Under the pieces are notes generated by a model, which saw only the letters and a list, made by a program, of their open reading frames with translations, searched no databases and had not been told where the DNA came from. Source: Lingula anatina (Eukaryota; Brachiopoda; Lingulata; Lingulida; Lingulidae). From it: a DNA stretch of 64,000 bases. The stretch covers positions 1,084,877-1,148,876 of the forward strand of contig NW_019774291.1 in NCBI RefSeq assembly GCF_001039355.2, read 5' to 3'. This document shows, one piece after another, positions 1-12,900 of the stretch. Made by a program: the position numbers and the translations under genes. Numbering within the stretch: the first letter of the stretch is position 1; the number at the start of each line of letters is the position of its first letter.

Positions 1-1071
1 CCTTTTATTTTTTCAAAGTCTAGAATTCAAATTTAGGTTAGAAGACAAGTCTGTCCAGGAAGGTTCAAAGGAAGGTCACATCAGTTTGTCTACAGTAAAC
101 ATACATTCACTTCACTTCCTTTTAAACTATTGGATATAAATCCCATTAAAATTTGTTCAAAGCTTCTAACTGAGATCCTACCCAAACACTGCTCAGCTTT
201 CCATCAATATTGACAGAAGATTAGGGGGCTGTGCACAGTAGACCAACAGGTAAAATATCAACAACAATCAAAAGAAAACTTCCATTTTGACTTAGGGGAG
301 GGTCCAAACAAAACATGGGTCTCATTGAGTAGATTGACCATAAAGTATAATTGTTATATGGCTTTCTATTTTCTTTGAAATACATTTGAAGGCCAAAAAA
401 GGCCCGAGGTGGCGAAAGTGACAAAAAGGCGTGGTTACATAAGCATTAAGAGCTGTATGTAACTGTGATCAAAATGTAACATGTCAGTAAATTTTTTTTT
501 TCGCCATTAAAAGCAACATGCACAACATAGTTTAGGCATTGCAAAGAATATTACTCAAAGACAGTCACTTAATAGACTGTAAGTTAACTTTTGGATTATT
601 ATCAAAAGTCGATAACCTTATTGATACATGAAAGAGATGCATCTTTAATTGATTTCATCTTTTTAAAATAGCATTGTGTTTGGATCACATAACATGCTGT
701 AAGGTGGCTTCCTGAAATATGATCTTGTCCACAAAATTGGTTATACCCCCATCTTGGAAATAGTTGCATTTGTTCTATATTGTATGCACTTAATTATCAC
801 AATAAGCAGTACACATGTATGCTTAGTATTCTTTAAAAAATCATCTGGATAAGGGTGATATAATGTTTTAACATACATATGTCAAAAATCCAAAAATAAA
901 TCAATGTTTGTCATTCAAATTGATATTTTTTATGTTTTTATCTTTCATACATTTTCCCTAATTTTTAACTGAAGTAGTTGAAATCATCAAGTTCCAGTGC
1001 TATCTTTTTTTCTGAAATGTCACCGACCTTTTATGTAGATTTGAATATAGGCAAATGTGGAATTGAATTAT
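1..1071. other. AT-rich flank, no gene recognised
   Basis: This stretch lies upstream of the block that is repeated in the next contig. It is AT-rich, with short homopolymers. Small open frames at 221-424 (-) and 978-1331 (+) have no recognisable domain, no convincing splice structure and low complexity. I see nothing functional that I can support. Confidence 0.5.
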
Positions 1072-4000
1072 GGTGGCTTTCCTTTTATCTTAATTTAAGA
1101 AGAGTTACAAGTGTCAAATACTTTTCAAATATTGGCCTTGAAATAGTGCTCAAGCAATTTAAATATGCAAAAATTAAAATAAGACTAACCATTTCTTTTA
1201 TGGCTTTTTACTTCCATTACAGGGTGTCACACCACATGTCTTTTAACTCATCTTTTGTATCTTGTGTTGTAAAGAATTTCAAATGTGGGACACCTGTAAC
1301 CTTAACAATTTATCAACTGTCCTCAAAATAGCGTCACATTTGGATATGTGATACATACATAAACACCATATATATCATATCTTTAGTTTAGCAGTAATGG
1401 AATAGGGCTTAGGGGGAGGGGGTGTGGTGTGGTCTTCTTGCCCTTGAAAATAATGGGCCTGAAATAGCAAACAGTAAAATTTTGCTCATATCAACCCATT
1501 TGGAAGGATTTGTCTACTATCCATCCTTTAGTTGTGAAAACTTGTTATGTTCAGAAAGCATAATCTAATCTTGTTTCATAGAGTGTGTAGTCCCTCGGGA
1601 CAGTGGTGAGAAACCCCATGGCATTATGTATCATCTCCCTTGGCATACCTAGAGTCAGGCCCCATAAACGATGATTGCTGTTTGCAATCACAAGCCTCAG
1701 ATTTCTGCACACAAATGCCCAAATTAAGGACTTGAGCAAAAATTTTAGGGCACGAACTGAAAATCAGTGGCCACGAGCTCTGCATTAAAAACACAAACTA
1801 TTTGACCAACTTTCATCTGGGTCTCTAGCTGTACACAATCAGGTTCTTTTTCTCCACGGACTATTTTCAGTATGGGGGATGATGCATGTTAGAGCTTTCA
1901 GAGATTCCTAGTCGAAATAGAGTGACATGTTCGCCACTTTCTACTTCTTTTACAAAGAGAAAGGATTTTTGTCCAAGGCCCAATAAAGTGGCAGAATTTG
2001 AGAAGGAGATCCATGTGTTAGTTGCTGCGGTCACTCAAAGCTTGGAAAAATTAACGAAGAATAAACAAAAGCCTCAAAACGAACCAAACTGATGTATTTC
2101 TATAATTTACTATCCATACCACATAAGAGTCCATGAGTAATGAGCTCTTGAAAATCTGTGACACATGCAGAACATACTGTTTATCTTTACCATGAAATTT
2201 TAGTTTGAGGCTTGTGTTCATAAACGGCTAACTACGTAGTTTATAAGGCCTGACAATGTACCATTACACATCTCATTGCTTTGCAAAGTCTTATCCCTAT
2301 GAGGATATATATAGCCACTTTAGAAACACTCCCAGTTTCCACTGGCAAAACATTTTTAACTGATAAGGCTGCACGAAACATTTCTAGAAGAGAACAACTA
2401 AATTGCAGTTCCCCAAGAAGATTTAAAGTTGTAATAGGTAGTATCACATTTTATTTTACAGTCATCATCTAACATTAGAAACAAGTCAGGTATACATTAA
2501 AATTTCAAATTGCTACCTTTGAAAGGTAAGACATCATCTAGACTATCAGGCTATACAATCTGATCACCTATTATTTCCGTCAGGTTATTCTTTACTTGAT
2601 GAAAACATAGTCCTGATGACGTTACAGTCATATAGGATTTCATTTTTTATGCAGCTGAATGCGGTATTGAGCCTTGTCACCCGTGTTGTACACTAAATTT
2701 GATAAGACCAAAATTGTTCATAAAAAGTTTGGAATTATTCCCCAACACACTACACATATGTCCCATATGTTTTCCAGTTGAGATTGCAAGCCATGCAGGC
2801 AGACTGAAAATCTGCATTATAGCTAGTTATGGATTTGGGGGCACATGCACGCACGCATACACACCCACACAGTTATGTGTGCCCAACATGTAGTTATTAT
2901 TATTAAGTCCATAACTTATAATTTATATTTTGGTTATATTGGAAATCTGAGCAAGACCACTGTAATTGTTTTCTGCTATCATATTAATATGTGTATACTA
3001 TTTAAACTGTATTGTCTTGTCTATTTTTTAGTTGAGTCTTCCTGAGTTTTATTATTTGTTTGGTTTCGGAGGAGTGTCAAGGACAAAGGGTTAAGTTATT
3101 GATACAAAGGTTTTTGAAATCCTAAAAATGTAGAACTGAAAGAGGGTAAAGGTCTACCTCGTTTGTGATATCTGATATAGCATATATATTTTCCCACCTG
3201 TGTGAAATGCCTGGTAGGATAAGAAATAATTCACTGGGATTGTTAGAGTGATACTATAGCAGCAGCGTCCAATTATACTGCCGATAGTGTAGAATGGCAG
3301 TGATTGTAAAGAAATGCATTATTAAGCTCACTGTGGTGAGCTAACAATGATAAGAATGCTGTGACAAACACATCATTATTCACTTTACTCCCACATGGAC
3401 TCCATTGACATTTATCTGAGGTCAACAGTAACCTACACACATTTGAGGAAAACACACCCCGGACATGCTCCACCTTATAACAAACACATTACTTTTTATC
3501 TAATTCTGAAATCACTTTGAACAGAATCCACACTGACCATATTGTTGGATACCAGGGAAAGGCAAAACAAGACTTAGTTTTTAAGCTCTAAGTAATAGAC
3601 CCCCCCCCCTTTCCAAAAAGAATACTGTAGAAGGAGAAAAAAGAAAACTGTAACTCTATATAATTCTTTTTTTTTCTGAAAGAAAATAATGATAGACACA
3701 TTTCATTCATGAGGAAATTGGAAGTGTATACGTAAATCTGTACTTCATTCATCTGAAATTCCTATTATTATTACTATCATTAAGAAAAAAGCATCTGATA
3801 TCAGGCAGTTTGTCTGAGCAAAGAAATAACTTTCTGGCACAAGGATAGTAAAAGAGTTGGTGAAGAAAATTTTCAGACATTTAATATTTTCTAACAAAAA
3901 TGAATAATGTTAATTAACATCTGACAAATTTAGCTTATGAACTTATAAACAGAAACGGTCATTGTTCTTCAAATCAATTTGGAAAGTAGTTAAAGAGACA

Positions 4001-4858
4001 GTTGTCATACAAATATTGCGATATCCATCAGCAAAATCAATTCATCCACTCATTGATGTGTAAATAGATGATATTCTTGTAAAGTGGCACCCATTGTGTA
4101 TTGTGGTAGTTGAGAAATCTGAATTGGCTAATATTTTACTGAAGACAATGGGAAAAAAGAAACGCCGTTTGTGCCTTTGAAAAGACAAATTTCCTTGTCT
4201 GTAGCAATTCTTTTTTACATGCCTGTCTGTCAAATAGTGGATACAACAAATACAATGTTGAACTTACACTCCATGGGTTTAAAAATCCCAAACTGGTTAG
4301 TTTTTGCCATCCACAGCTTCTTATAAAACCCTACATACACCTTTAAAACGATTCAATAATTTATATAAATAATTTTTTCTGGAGCGTACCTGATGTTGAA
4401 ATCTGCAAAGGACCTCTTTAAGTAAAAGGAAGAAAATTTTATTGTCTCGCGAAGGCATTATATTGTTGCAGACATTATAATAACAAATAATGAAAAAATA
4501 GGCAAATATTAAACAAAATAGGCCTTTCCATTTTATTTTATTTTATTTATTATTATTATTATTTGCGTTATGGTGAGGTGAAACAATTATATCTAATCTT
4601 AAAATTCTTGAATAACTACAGATTTGCCGTCGTACATGTAATTGTGGTAGGTGAGATATTGAACAGTTTAATAGTAATCTAAAACTCCCTGCACACCATG
4701 TACATCAAATCTCAGGTGTGTCTCACACTTATCAGAAAACTTGTCAAGGCTTTGGTTAAATAATGACCGTTGCTGTTATTCTTGCGGGCAATGTCAACTT
4801 TAATCCAAACTTTCATGCTGTATTTTAGGTGATTATAAAATCGTATTAGTAAGTATTA
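1072..4858. repeat. Allelic duplicate block A, copy 1
   Basis: This sequence is repeated almost base for base at 5784-9266 in the same orientation, with scattered SNPs and small indels. The second copy starts immediately after a single n at 5783. Divergence is spread evenly rather than concentrated at third codon positions. The pattern fits two haplotypes of one locus placed in series. Copy 1 carries about 320 bp (roughly 4148-4469) that copy 2 lacks. No intact gene was recognised in it. Confidence 0.85.
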
Positions 4859-4869
4859 ACCCATTACAG

Positions 4870-4877
4870 TGACGTCA
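4870..4877. promoter_or_regulatory. Full CRE/ATF palindrome TGACGTCA
   Basis: A perfect 8-bp cAMP-response element lies a few bases after the point where the two haplotype contigs diverge. It is followed by a short GC-richer stretch containing GCGGCCATGC. With no gene attached, promoter function is only a possibility. Confidence 0.3.
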
Positions 4878-5035
4878 TATTTGCTCCGTAACACTAGTCC
4901 AGCGGCCATGCTGGAGGGAAAGAACGACGGGGAATAGTAGCGTAAATATAGGTGAACCAAATAAAATGAAATAATCTTCATATGCCGATCAAGTACATCA
5001 AAAGGAAAAGTGTATATACATGTGAAAACTTCAGC

Positions 5036-5520
5036 TAATCAGTGTGATCGACCCATATAAACTCAAGACAGTCCAAAGACGTGAAATCCTGACCTACCCC
5101 TGTATCCCAACATCGTGGAATTGTCAGAAGCTAGTTCAGTTATCTTGTACTTAATTTTTCTTGTTCATTGGGTAATAACAGTTATAGTTTTAGAGAGTTT
5201 ACTGTGTAATCATAAGTTCAACCTTTCATAGAAGCAACTTTTTACATAAAGGATAGATAATAAGGAGAAATTTGAGCTGACCATCGGGATCAACCCTTAC
5301 AGACTCAAAGAAGACAGTATGCAGGGTTGTGACAAGAAATATTGCTGTCAGATATGATTTAACTGTACATCATGAAGCTGTCAGAAATTATTTCAGCATT
5401 CTTGTGCTTCATTTTGGTTCATTAGGAAGTATTTGTAACATGACTGTTGTTTGAGAGTTCAATATTTTACCATGAATTCAACCATTCACATTAGCAACAT
5501 TGTTAGCATTTTATTATTAG
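5036..5520. repeat. Two diverged direct repeats, about 245 bp period
   Basis: The phrases 'gatcgaccca...aaactcaag' and 'gatcaaccct...gactcaaag' recur about 245 bp apart. Each is followed by 'gtcagaa', then 'tcagttatctt/tcagcattctt', 'ttcatt', and 'gagagtt/gagagttc', in the same order. The order is kept although many bases differ, which points to an old tandem duplication. Confidence 0.5.
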
Positions 5521-5782
5521 TTCAGACCTTCACAGAAGCAATGTATTTTTCAAACTTATGATGTTCAATGTAACATAACAACAAGTCAGTTCATGAATTG
5601 ATCTTTATTTGATTGAAAATATGAAAAATGCACATTTTGTATGAATAAAAGTAAACATAAAATGCAAAACATTGTTGCACAATTCAATGACAGATTATCA
5701 GGGTCCCTTTCCTTTTGGTTGATAACACTGACATGAAAAATATTTCCATACTTTTAATGATGCAATGAATGATGCATGATGT

Positions 5783-5783
5783 N
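5783..5783. other. Single-n contig join
   Basis: This isolated n sits exactly where the sequence jumps back to a copy of position 1072. It most simply marks a scaffold gap of unknown size between redundant contigs. Confidence 0.8.
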
Positions 5784-8700
5784 GCTGGCTTTCCTTTTAT
5801 CTTAATCTAAGAAGAGTTACACAAGTGTCAAATCCTTTTCAAATATTGGCCTTGAAATAGTGCTCAAGCAATTTAAATATGCAAAAATTAAAATCAGACT
5901 AACCATTTCTTTTATGGCTTTTTACATCCATTACAGGGTGTCACACCGCGTCTTTTAACTCATCTTTTGTATCTTGCGTTGTAAAGAATTTCAAATGTGG
6001 GACACCTGTAACCATAACAATTTATCAACTGTCCTCAAAATAGCGTCACATTTGGATATGTGATACATACATTGTACATAAACATCATATATATCATATC
6101 TTTAGCAGTAATGGAATAGGGCTTAGGGGGAGGGGGTGTGGTGAGGTCTTCTTGCCCTTGAAAATAATGGGCCTGAAATAGCAAACAGTAAAATTTTGCT
6201 CATATCAACCCATTTGGAAGGATTTGTCTACTATCCATCCTTAAGTTGTGAAAACTTGTTATGTTCAGAAAGCATAATCTAATCTTGTTTCAAAGAGTGT
6301 GTAGTCACTCGGGACAGTGGTGAGAAACCCCATTGCATTATGTATCATCTCCCTTGGCATACGTAGAGTCAGGCCCCATAAACGATGATTGCTGTTTGCA
6401 ATCACAAGCCTCAGATTTGTGCACACAAATGCCCAAATTAAGGACTTGAGCAAAAATTTTAGGGCACGAACTGAAAATCAGTGGCCACGAGCTCTGCATT
6501 AAAAACACAAACTATTTGACCAACTTTCATCTGGGTCTCTAGCTGTACACAATCGGGTTCTTTTTCTCCACGGACTATTTTCAGTATGGGGGATGATACA
6601 AGAAACTGCATGTTAGAGCTTTCAGAGATTCCTAGTCGAAATAGAGTGACATGTTCCCCACTTTCTACTTCTTTTACAAAAGAGAAAGGATTTTTGTCCA
6701 AGGCCCAATAAAGTGGCAGAATTTGAGAAGGAGATCCATGTGTTAGTTGCTGCGGTCACTCAAAGCTTGGAAAAATTTAACGAAGGATAAACAAAAGCCT
6801 CAAAACGAACCAAACTGATGTATTTCTATAATTTACTATCCATACCACATAAGAATCCATGAGTAATGAGCTCTTGAAAATCTATGACACGTGCAGAACG
6901 TACTGTTTATCTTTACCATGAAATTTTAGTTTGAGAATTTGGGTATTCGTGCTCACAAACCTGAGGCTTGTGTTCATAAACGGCTAACTACGTAGTTTAT
7001 AAGGCCTGACAATGTACCATTACACATCTCATTGCTTTGCAAAGTCTTATCCCTATGAGGATATATATAGCCACTTTAGAAACACTCCCAGTATCCACTG
7101 GCAAAACATTTTTTAACTGATAAGGCTGCACGAAACTTTTCTAGAAGAGAACAACTAAATTGCAGTTCCCCAAGAAGATTTAAAGTTGTAATAGGTAGTA
7201 TCACATTTTATTTTACAGTCATCATCTAACATTAAAAACAAGTCAGGTATACATTAAAATTTCAAATTGCTACCTTTGAAAGGTAAGACATCATCTAGAC
7301 TATCAGGCTATACAATCTGATCACCTATTATTTCTGTCAGGTTATTCTTTACTTGATGAAAACATAGTCCTGATGACGTTACAGTCATATAGGATTTCAT
7401 TTTTTATGCAGCTGAATGTGGTATTGAGCCTTGTCACCCGTGTTGTACACTAAATTTGATAAAACCAAAATTGTTCATAAAAAGTTTGGAATTATTCCCC
7501 AACACAATACACATATGTCCCATATGTTTTCCAGTTGAGATTGCAAGCCATGCAGGCAGACTGAAAATCTGCATTATAGCTAGTTTTGGATTTGAGGGCA
7601 CATGCACGCACCCATACACACCCACACAGTTATGTGTGCCCACAATGTAGTTATTATCAGTAAGTCCATAACTTATAATTTATATTTTGGTTATATTGGA
7701 AATCTGAGCAGGACCACTGTAATTGCTTTCTGCTATCATATCAATATGTGTATACTATTTAAACTGTATTGTCTTGTCTATTTTTTTAGTTGAGTCTTCC
7801 TGAGTTTTATTATTTGTTTGGTTTTGGAGGAGTGTCAAGGACAAAGGGTTAAGTTATTGATACAAAGGTTTTTGAAATCCTAAAAATGTAGAACTGAAAG
7901 AGGGTAAAGGTCTACCTCATTTGTGATATCTGATATAGCATATATATTTTCCCACCTGTGTGGAATGCCTAGTAGGATAAGAAATAATTCACTCGGATAG
8001 TTAAAGTGATACAGCAGCAGCGTCCAATTATACTGCCGATAGTGTAGAATGGCAGTGATTGTAAAGAAATGCATTATTAAGCTCACTGTGGTGAGCTAAC
8101 AATGATAAGAATGCTGTGACAAACACATCATTATTCACTTTACTCCCACATGGACTCCATTGACATTTATCTGAGGTCAACAGTAACCTACACACATTTG
8201 AGGAAAACACACCCCGGACATGCTCCACCTTATAACAAACACATTACTTTTTATCTAATTTTGAAATCACTCTGAACAGAACCCATACTGACCATGTTGT
8301 TGGATACCAGGGAAAAGCAAAACAAGACTTATTTTTTTAAGCTTCATATAATAGACCCCCCCTTTCCAAAAAGAATACTGTAGAAGGAGAAAAAAGAAAA
8401 CTAACTCTATATAATTCTTTTTTTTTTTCTGAAAGAAAATAATGATGGACACATTTCATTCATGAGGAAATTGGAAGTGTATAATATCTGTACTTCATTC
8501 ATCTGAAATTCCTATTATTATTATTATCATTAAGAAAAAAGCATCTGATATCAGGCAGTTTGTCTGAGCAAAGAAATAACTTTCTGGCACAAGGATAGTA
8601 AAAAAAGTCGGTGATGAAAATTTTCAGACATTTAATATTTTCTAACAAAAATGAATAATGTTAATTAACATCTGACAAATTTAGCTTATGAACTTATAAA

Positions 8701-9266
8701 CAGAAACGACCATTGTTCTTCAAATAAATTTGGAAAGTAGTTAAAGAGACAGTTGTCATACAAATATCGTGATATCCATCAACAAAACCAATTCATCCAC
8801 TAATTGATGTGTAAATAGATATTTACAGTGGCACAAATTGTGTATTGTGGTAGTTGAGAAATCTGAATTGGCTTATATTTAACTGAAGACAGACATTATA
8901 ATAAATAATGAGAAAATAGGCAAATATTAAACAAAATAGGCCTTTTCATTTTATTTTATTTATTATTATTATTTTTATTATTATTTGCGTTATGGTGAGG
9001 TGAAACAATTATATCTAATCTTAAAATTCTTAAATAACTACAGATTTAATTGTGGTAGGTGAGATATTGAACAGTTTAATAGTAATCTAAAACTCCCTGC
9101 ACACCATGTACAGCAAATCTCAGGTGTGCCTCACACTTATCAGAAAACTTGTCAAGGCTTTGGTTAAATAATGACCGTTGCTGTTATTCTTGCGGGCAAT
9201 GTCAACTTTAATCCAAACTTTCATGCTGTATTTTAGGTGATTATAAAATCGTATTAGTAAGTATTA
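5784..9266. repeat. Allelic duplicate block A, copy 2
   Basis: This is the second version of 1072-4858, in the same orientation. It begins at the first base after the n at 5783. It lacks about 320 bp present in copy 1, the junction being near 8890. The reverse-strand open frames 3273-3473 and 8028-8228 are identical in the two copies, while the flanks carry differences. I do not recognise a domain in them. Confidence 0.85.
6459..6762 (-). pseudogene. Unrecognised coding-like remnant
   Basis: On the minus strand a frame starting just after a CAG near 6762 reads through about 100 codons with balanced amino-acid use (for example GSPSQILPLYWALDKNPFSF) to a stop at 6459. The other haplotype (about 1742-2030) carries a 10-base deletion and a 1-base deletion in the same stretch, so the frame is not kept. 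A further frame directly downstream (6265-6453) is also coding-like. I infer a decayed exon or transposon fragment. The family is unknown. Confidence 0.35.
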
Positions 9267-9965
9267 GTACATGTAGTTCATTTTGATCAAAATTTAATTA
9301 AAAAATCACTGTTACTGAAGTGTACTGACTTCCGACATGACACAGTATTTGATATTAACAAGGACAATGGCTAGACAAACCTTGAAATGGCAGATACGAT
9401 ACTGTTTACAATTCGGCAAAACCCAGGAAATCCCCCGGCAATTCCCGCGAAGTAAGTTGTTTCACTGTTTAACGCGCGTAAATATTTGAACCGGTGAGAT
9501 ATATCGCAAGGGTAATATATGAAATATCTACATTAACATGATAAAAATGCTGCATGAGATATACGAATGTTGTTATTCATATCCCTTTTGAGCATTGAAA
9601 GGCTTATGTAGTATTTTACGTGTTGAGATAAAGGTTTGTGTTCAATAAGACATCTTGCGTTATACTAGATCCTGGTTACAACATCCGGCCAAACAACCAA
9701 GTTTCGCTTTGAAGAGAGACGAAATCAGTGAAAAGGTATGTTTATTCTTTGAACCTTACGTGTTTACTGGATATAATGATAGAGAAACTTGTTTAAGAAC
9801 AAAAGGAAAGCACTTTTTGTTAATAGGTGCTTTCATATATTCTGTTAAACGCTCTGAATTCACGAAATCAACGTTTCCTGATTATGATGGATGATTGATA
9901 AGCAATGTGAAGGATGCTCCAAAATTCAAAATTATCTCACAATAATTAAGACCGAGAGCGAAAAG
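9267..9965. promoter_or_regulatory. CpG-enriched region, possible IKK 5' region
   Basis: This contig tail differs from its surroundings in holding a cluster of CpGs (about 9430-9510) with GGAAATCCCC at 9426-9435, which fits the NF-kappa-B consensus GGRRNNYYCC. A donor-like AAG|GTATGT occurs at about 9735. A promoter plus untranslated first exon of the IKK gene fits the position, but the intervening kinase exons are missing and no transcript evidence is available. The open frame at 9655-9894 is not recognised. Confidence 0.3.
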
Positions 9966-9966
9966 N
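9966..9966. other. Single-n contig join, probable gap with IKK kinase exons
   Basis: This is an isolated n. The sequence right after it begins in an intron upstream of an IKK exon that encodes the end of the kinase domain. The exons for the rest of the kinase domain are found nowhere in the window. Confidence 0.75.
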
Positions 9967-12900
9967 TTCAGACCATTCCTTCCCACCCTACCTCCAATAC
10001 AATGGTATGGGTACAAATATGCATGCATGTGGTAGTGGAAAAATAAAAATGAATGCCTTGGACATTTTGTGAGATGTTTTCTTTGTACATTTGATCGTTT
10101 CAGTACATGAAGTAACATATCTGAAGTGACTCAATTTCTTATTTTGGGTTTGAGTAGCATTACTTTTGAATGATAGGTCATTCATATTCATATTAATCAT
10201 GTCTAGATGTTACATACTTAAAAAACTGGGTTTTACAAAAAAATGTTCAACAATTAAAAAGTGTGATTTTTTTGTAATTTTAGAAGTTGGAAGTAGTCTG
10301 GGTAGTTCTTTATATGGGGATTGAAAAAACTTATTGCCCTATTACTCTACCAATGGTTTTCCTTTGTAGGCATGGGGAAATTCAGAAAAAGACCAACGAA
10401 CACATATGCGCTTTCTTCACAGCAGCCGGCACTGTTGAGTTTTCGAAGAAAATACCAGCTCCAAATCATTTGTGCAGGTAATTTTTTTAAATAGTGATTA
10501 TGTCAAGCTGTTGGTATCCCCAAGGCAGTACATCATGACAGGCATGTTTTCTGATATCATGAAATTATTATTCTCAAGTTGTTTTAACTAGTACCATAGA
10601 ATGAAATACTGTGCAAAGCTACAAAAGAAGTTGTTTTCTTTTTCATGTAAGAAGAGTAGATAACACCTAAACTTTTTTATATGAAATAATCAATTTTTTT
10701 CAGTAAATACTTCCTTCAAAAAGACAAAAAGCGATATATCCTAATATATAAGATTTTTATATAACATTTGTTTACCAGTAATTGTCATAACAAAAATGGA
10801 TTATGATTACCATGTTCCTTTCAGGACAACGCAGCTCTATATTGAACAGTTTCTAAGAGTAATATTGATATGGGACCCAAAGAACAGAGGAGGAGGAATA
10901 GAAAAAGAATCCAAAAGGCCCAAATGTTTTGTTTTGTTAGATAATATCTTCAAGATGAAAGTACGTATGTCTTAGAGCTTCAGTTGTATAAATGGTGTAG
11001 TTTCCAAATTAAAGTAACAATCTTGGTATTGTTCAAATGACAAAACAGTTTGCATTTAATTTGTATCACTATTCCTGTCATGTATAAACTTTGTTTCTTA
11101 CTGATGTCATACGAAGTATTTCTGTTAAAAGTTGTGTGTAATTGACTTTTTTTCAGATAAAGAAGTCTTTGAAATGCATAGGCATATCACATGGTCAAAT
11201 TTTAAGCATTTGAATATAGAAGATGTATAAAAGCTTTTATAATATTATATTAATGTGATAATTTGTCTAAAGGACAATTTAGATATCTTCACAAAAAAAA
11301 AAAACAAAAAAAAAAAAAACAGCATTTTGACATCAACCTATTCAAACTGTTTTTCAGGTTATTCATTTTTTGTGTGTGACAACCAATCAGTTGCTCTCCT
11401 ACCCTGTGACAGAAAACCATAAACTTCTGGATGTGATGAATGTGATAGAACAAGAAACAAGAATCCCAGTTGCTGAACAAGAAATCCTGTTTGCCAGTGG
11501 AATAGTACCAGACATCAACCAACCTGCTGTGCAATGTTGGGATGAACAGGTAGTTTATATTATAGAGAATTGAAGAAATATTAAATAATTATTTATTTAT
11601 TTTATTTTTTTTTGCAGAAAAAAGTATGATTGCTAAAATATGTATTATATCTGACTACACTGGAGGTATCCGACAATTGAGCACACTCAGTTTCATTCCA
11701 AGAATATTTTGTGAAAATTAAACCACCATAGGTGCTGAAGAAGGTGTCTACTAATCGATGTTGTTGATCCACTACTGTGTCATTAGATATGTTGCTGTTT
11801 TCCTTATCTTGAATTGTATTTTATTTGATTTCCTGTTATAAGCATGTGGAAATATTTTTATAAATTATCTAGGGTGAAGATGAGTCCATAGTGTTCTTAT
11901 TTCACAAGAAAATAACAGATTTCAGTAACAGTAGTAGCAGTACCACAAGAAGGAAAGCCAAACCCATTCCAGACCTGGTCCAAGTAATGATAGCTGAGCC
12001 AAAGACACTGATGCCATATCAGGTGAGAAGCCTATCACATTTATTATGTCTTTGATTAATGTCAAGGTTCAGTTAACCCGAAAACTTAAAACCAGCTCTT
12101 CAGATATTGTCAATTTTTATTTACAATATTCAAAACTTAATAATGATTTATTTCTCACACTGTGAAAATATTCCTGATTGAATTTTTCTAACCACAATTT
12201 TTGGGGTTCATAATTGCACCCTCTATGTTTTTTCTCCTCAGAGAGTTGTATTTCATATTTGTGATGTTGTGATAGGTTTAAACTGGTTCAGACTAGAATA
12301 ACATAAATTTTTTTAATCTTTAGGATCAGAAAAAAACATGGGGCCATGCTGTGTATTTCTGCATGGAACAAGCCAAAGATTACAAAAGACTGCTGCAAGC
12401 ACAGAGAGCTGCAATGTAAGTTATGTGGTTTGTGATGGTGTAGAATTTATAACATAAAACTATGAAAAATATTTAGTTTACTAATGTTTTTACTTTCTTG
12501 TACAATTCATCTCTTTTTTCCTCAGGTTGAACTTACTAAGAAACAACTCAATATTCACCAAGCTAAAAACACAAATGACAACAGAAATTACCAAGTTGAT
12601 GGCCAAGATCGACTTCTCTAAAGAAAGGTAATTTCTGAGAAATTGCAAATTGCTCTCTCCAATACTGATTTGATTTTCTTCAAGTTGTAAAAAACAGAGG
12701 TACTATATTATATTTATTTCAAATAATTTCCATTAAGATACTTTTGATCTTTCTTTTCAATTTTTGTTAATTTTTATTTCATCTCATTCAGTATTACTCA
12801 AGACATAGAGAGATACGAAGAGCAGGAAAGATCCGGAGGTTTATGTAAGTCTCGTTAAGAAGAGGGTAGATATTAACCCAGGCAGAAAAATAATGTCTTA

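Larger units (their letters stand above)
4859..5782. other. Contig 1 tail without counterpart in copy 2
   Basis: Homology with the other haplotype contig stops at about 4858/9266, and the two tails are unrelated. This tail holds a palindromic TGACGTCA near its start and two diverged direct repeats of roughly 240-250 bp (about 5036-5270 and 5275-5520). It could be a haplotype-specific insertion or a misjoined end. No coding sequence was recognised. Confidence 0.5.
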
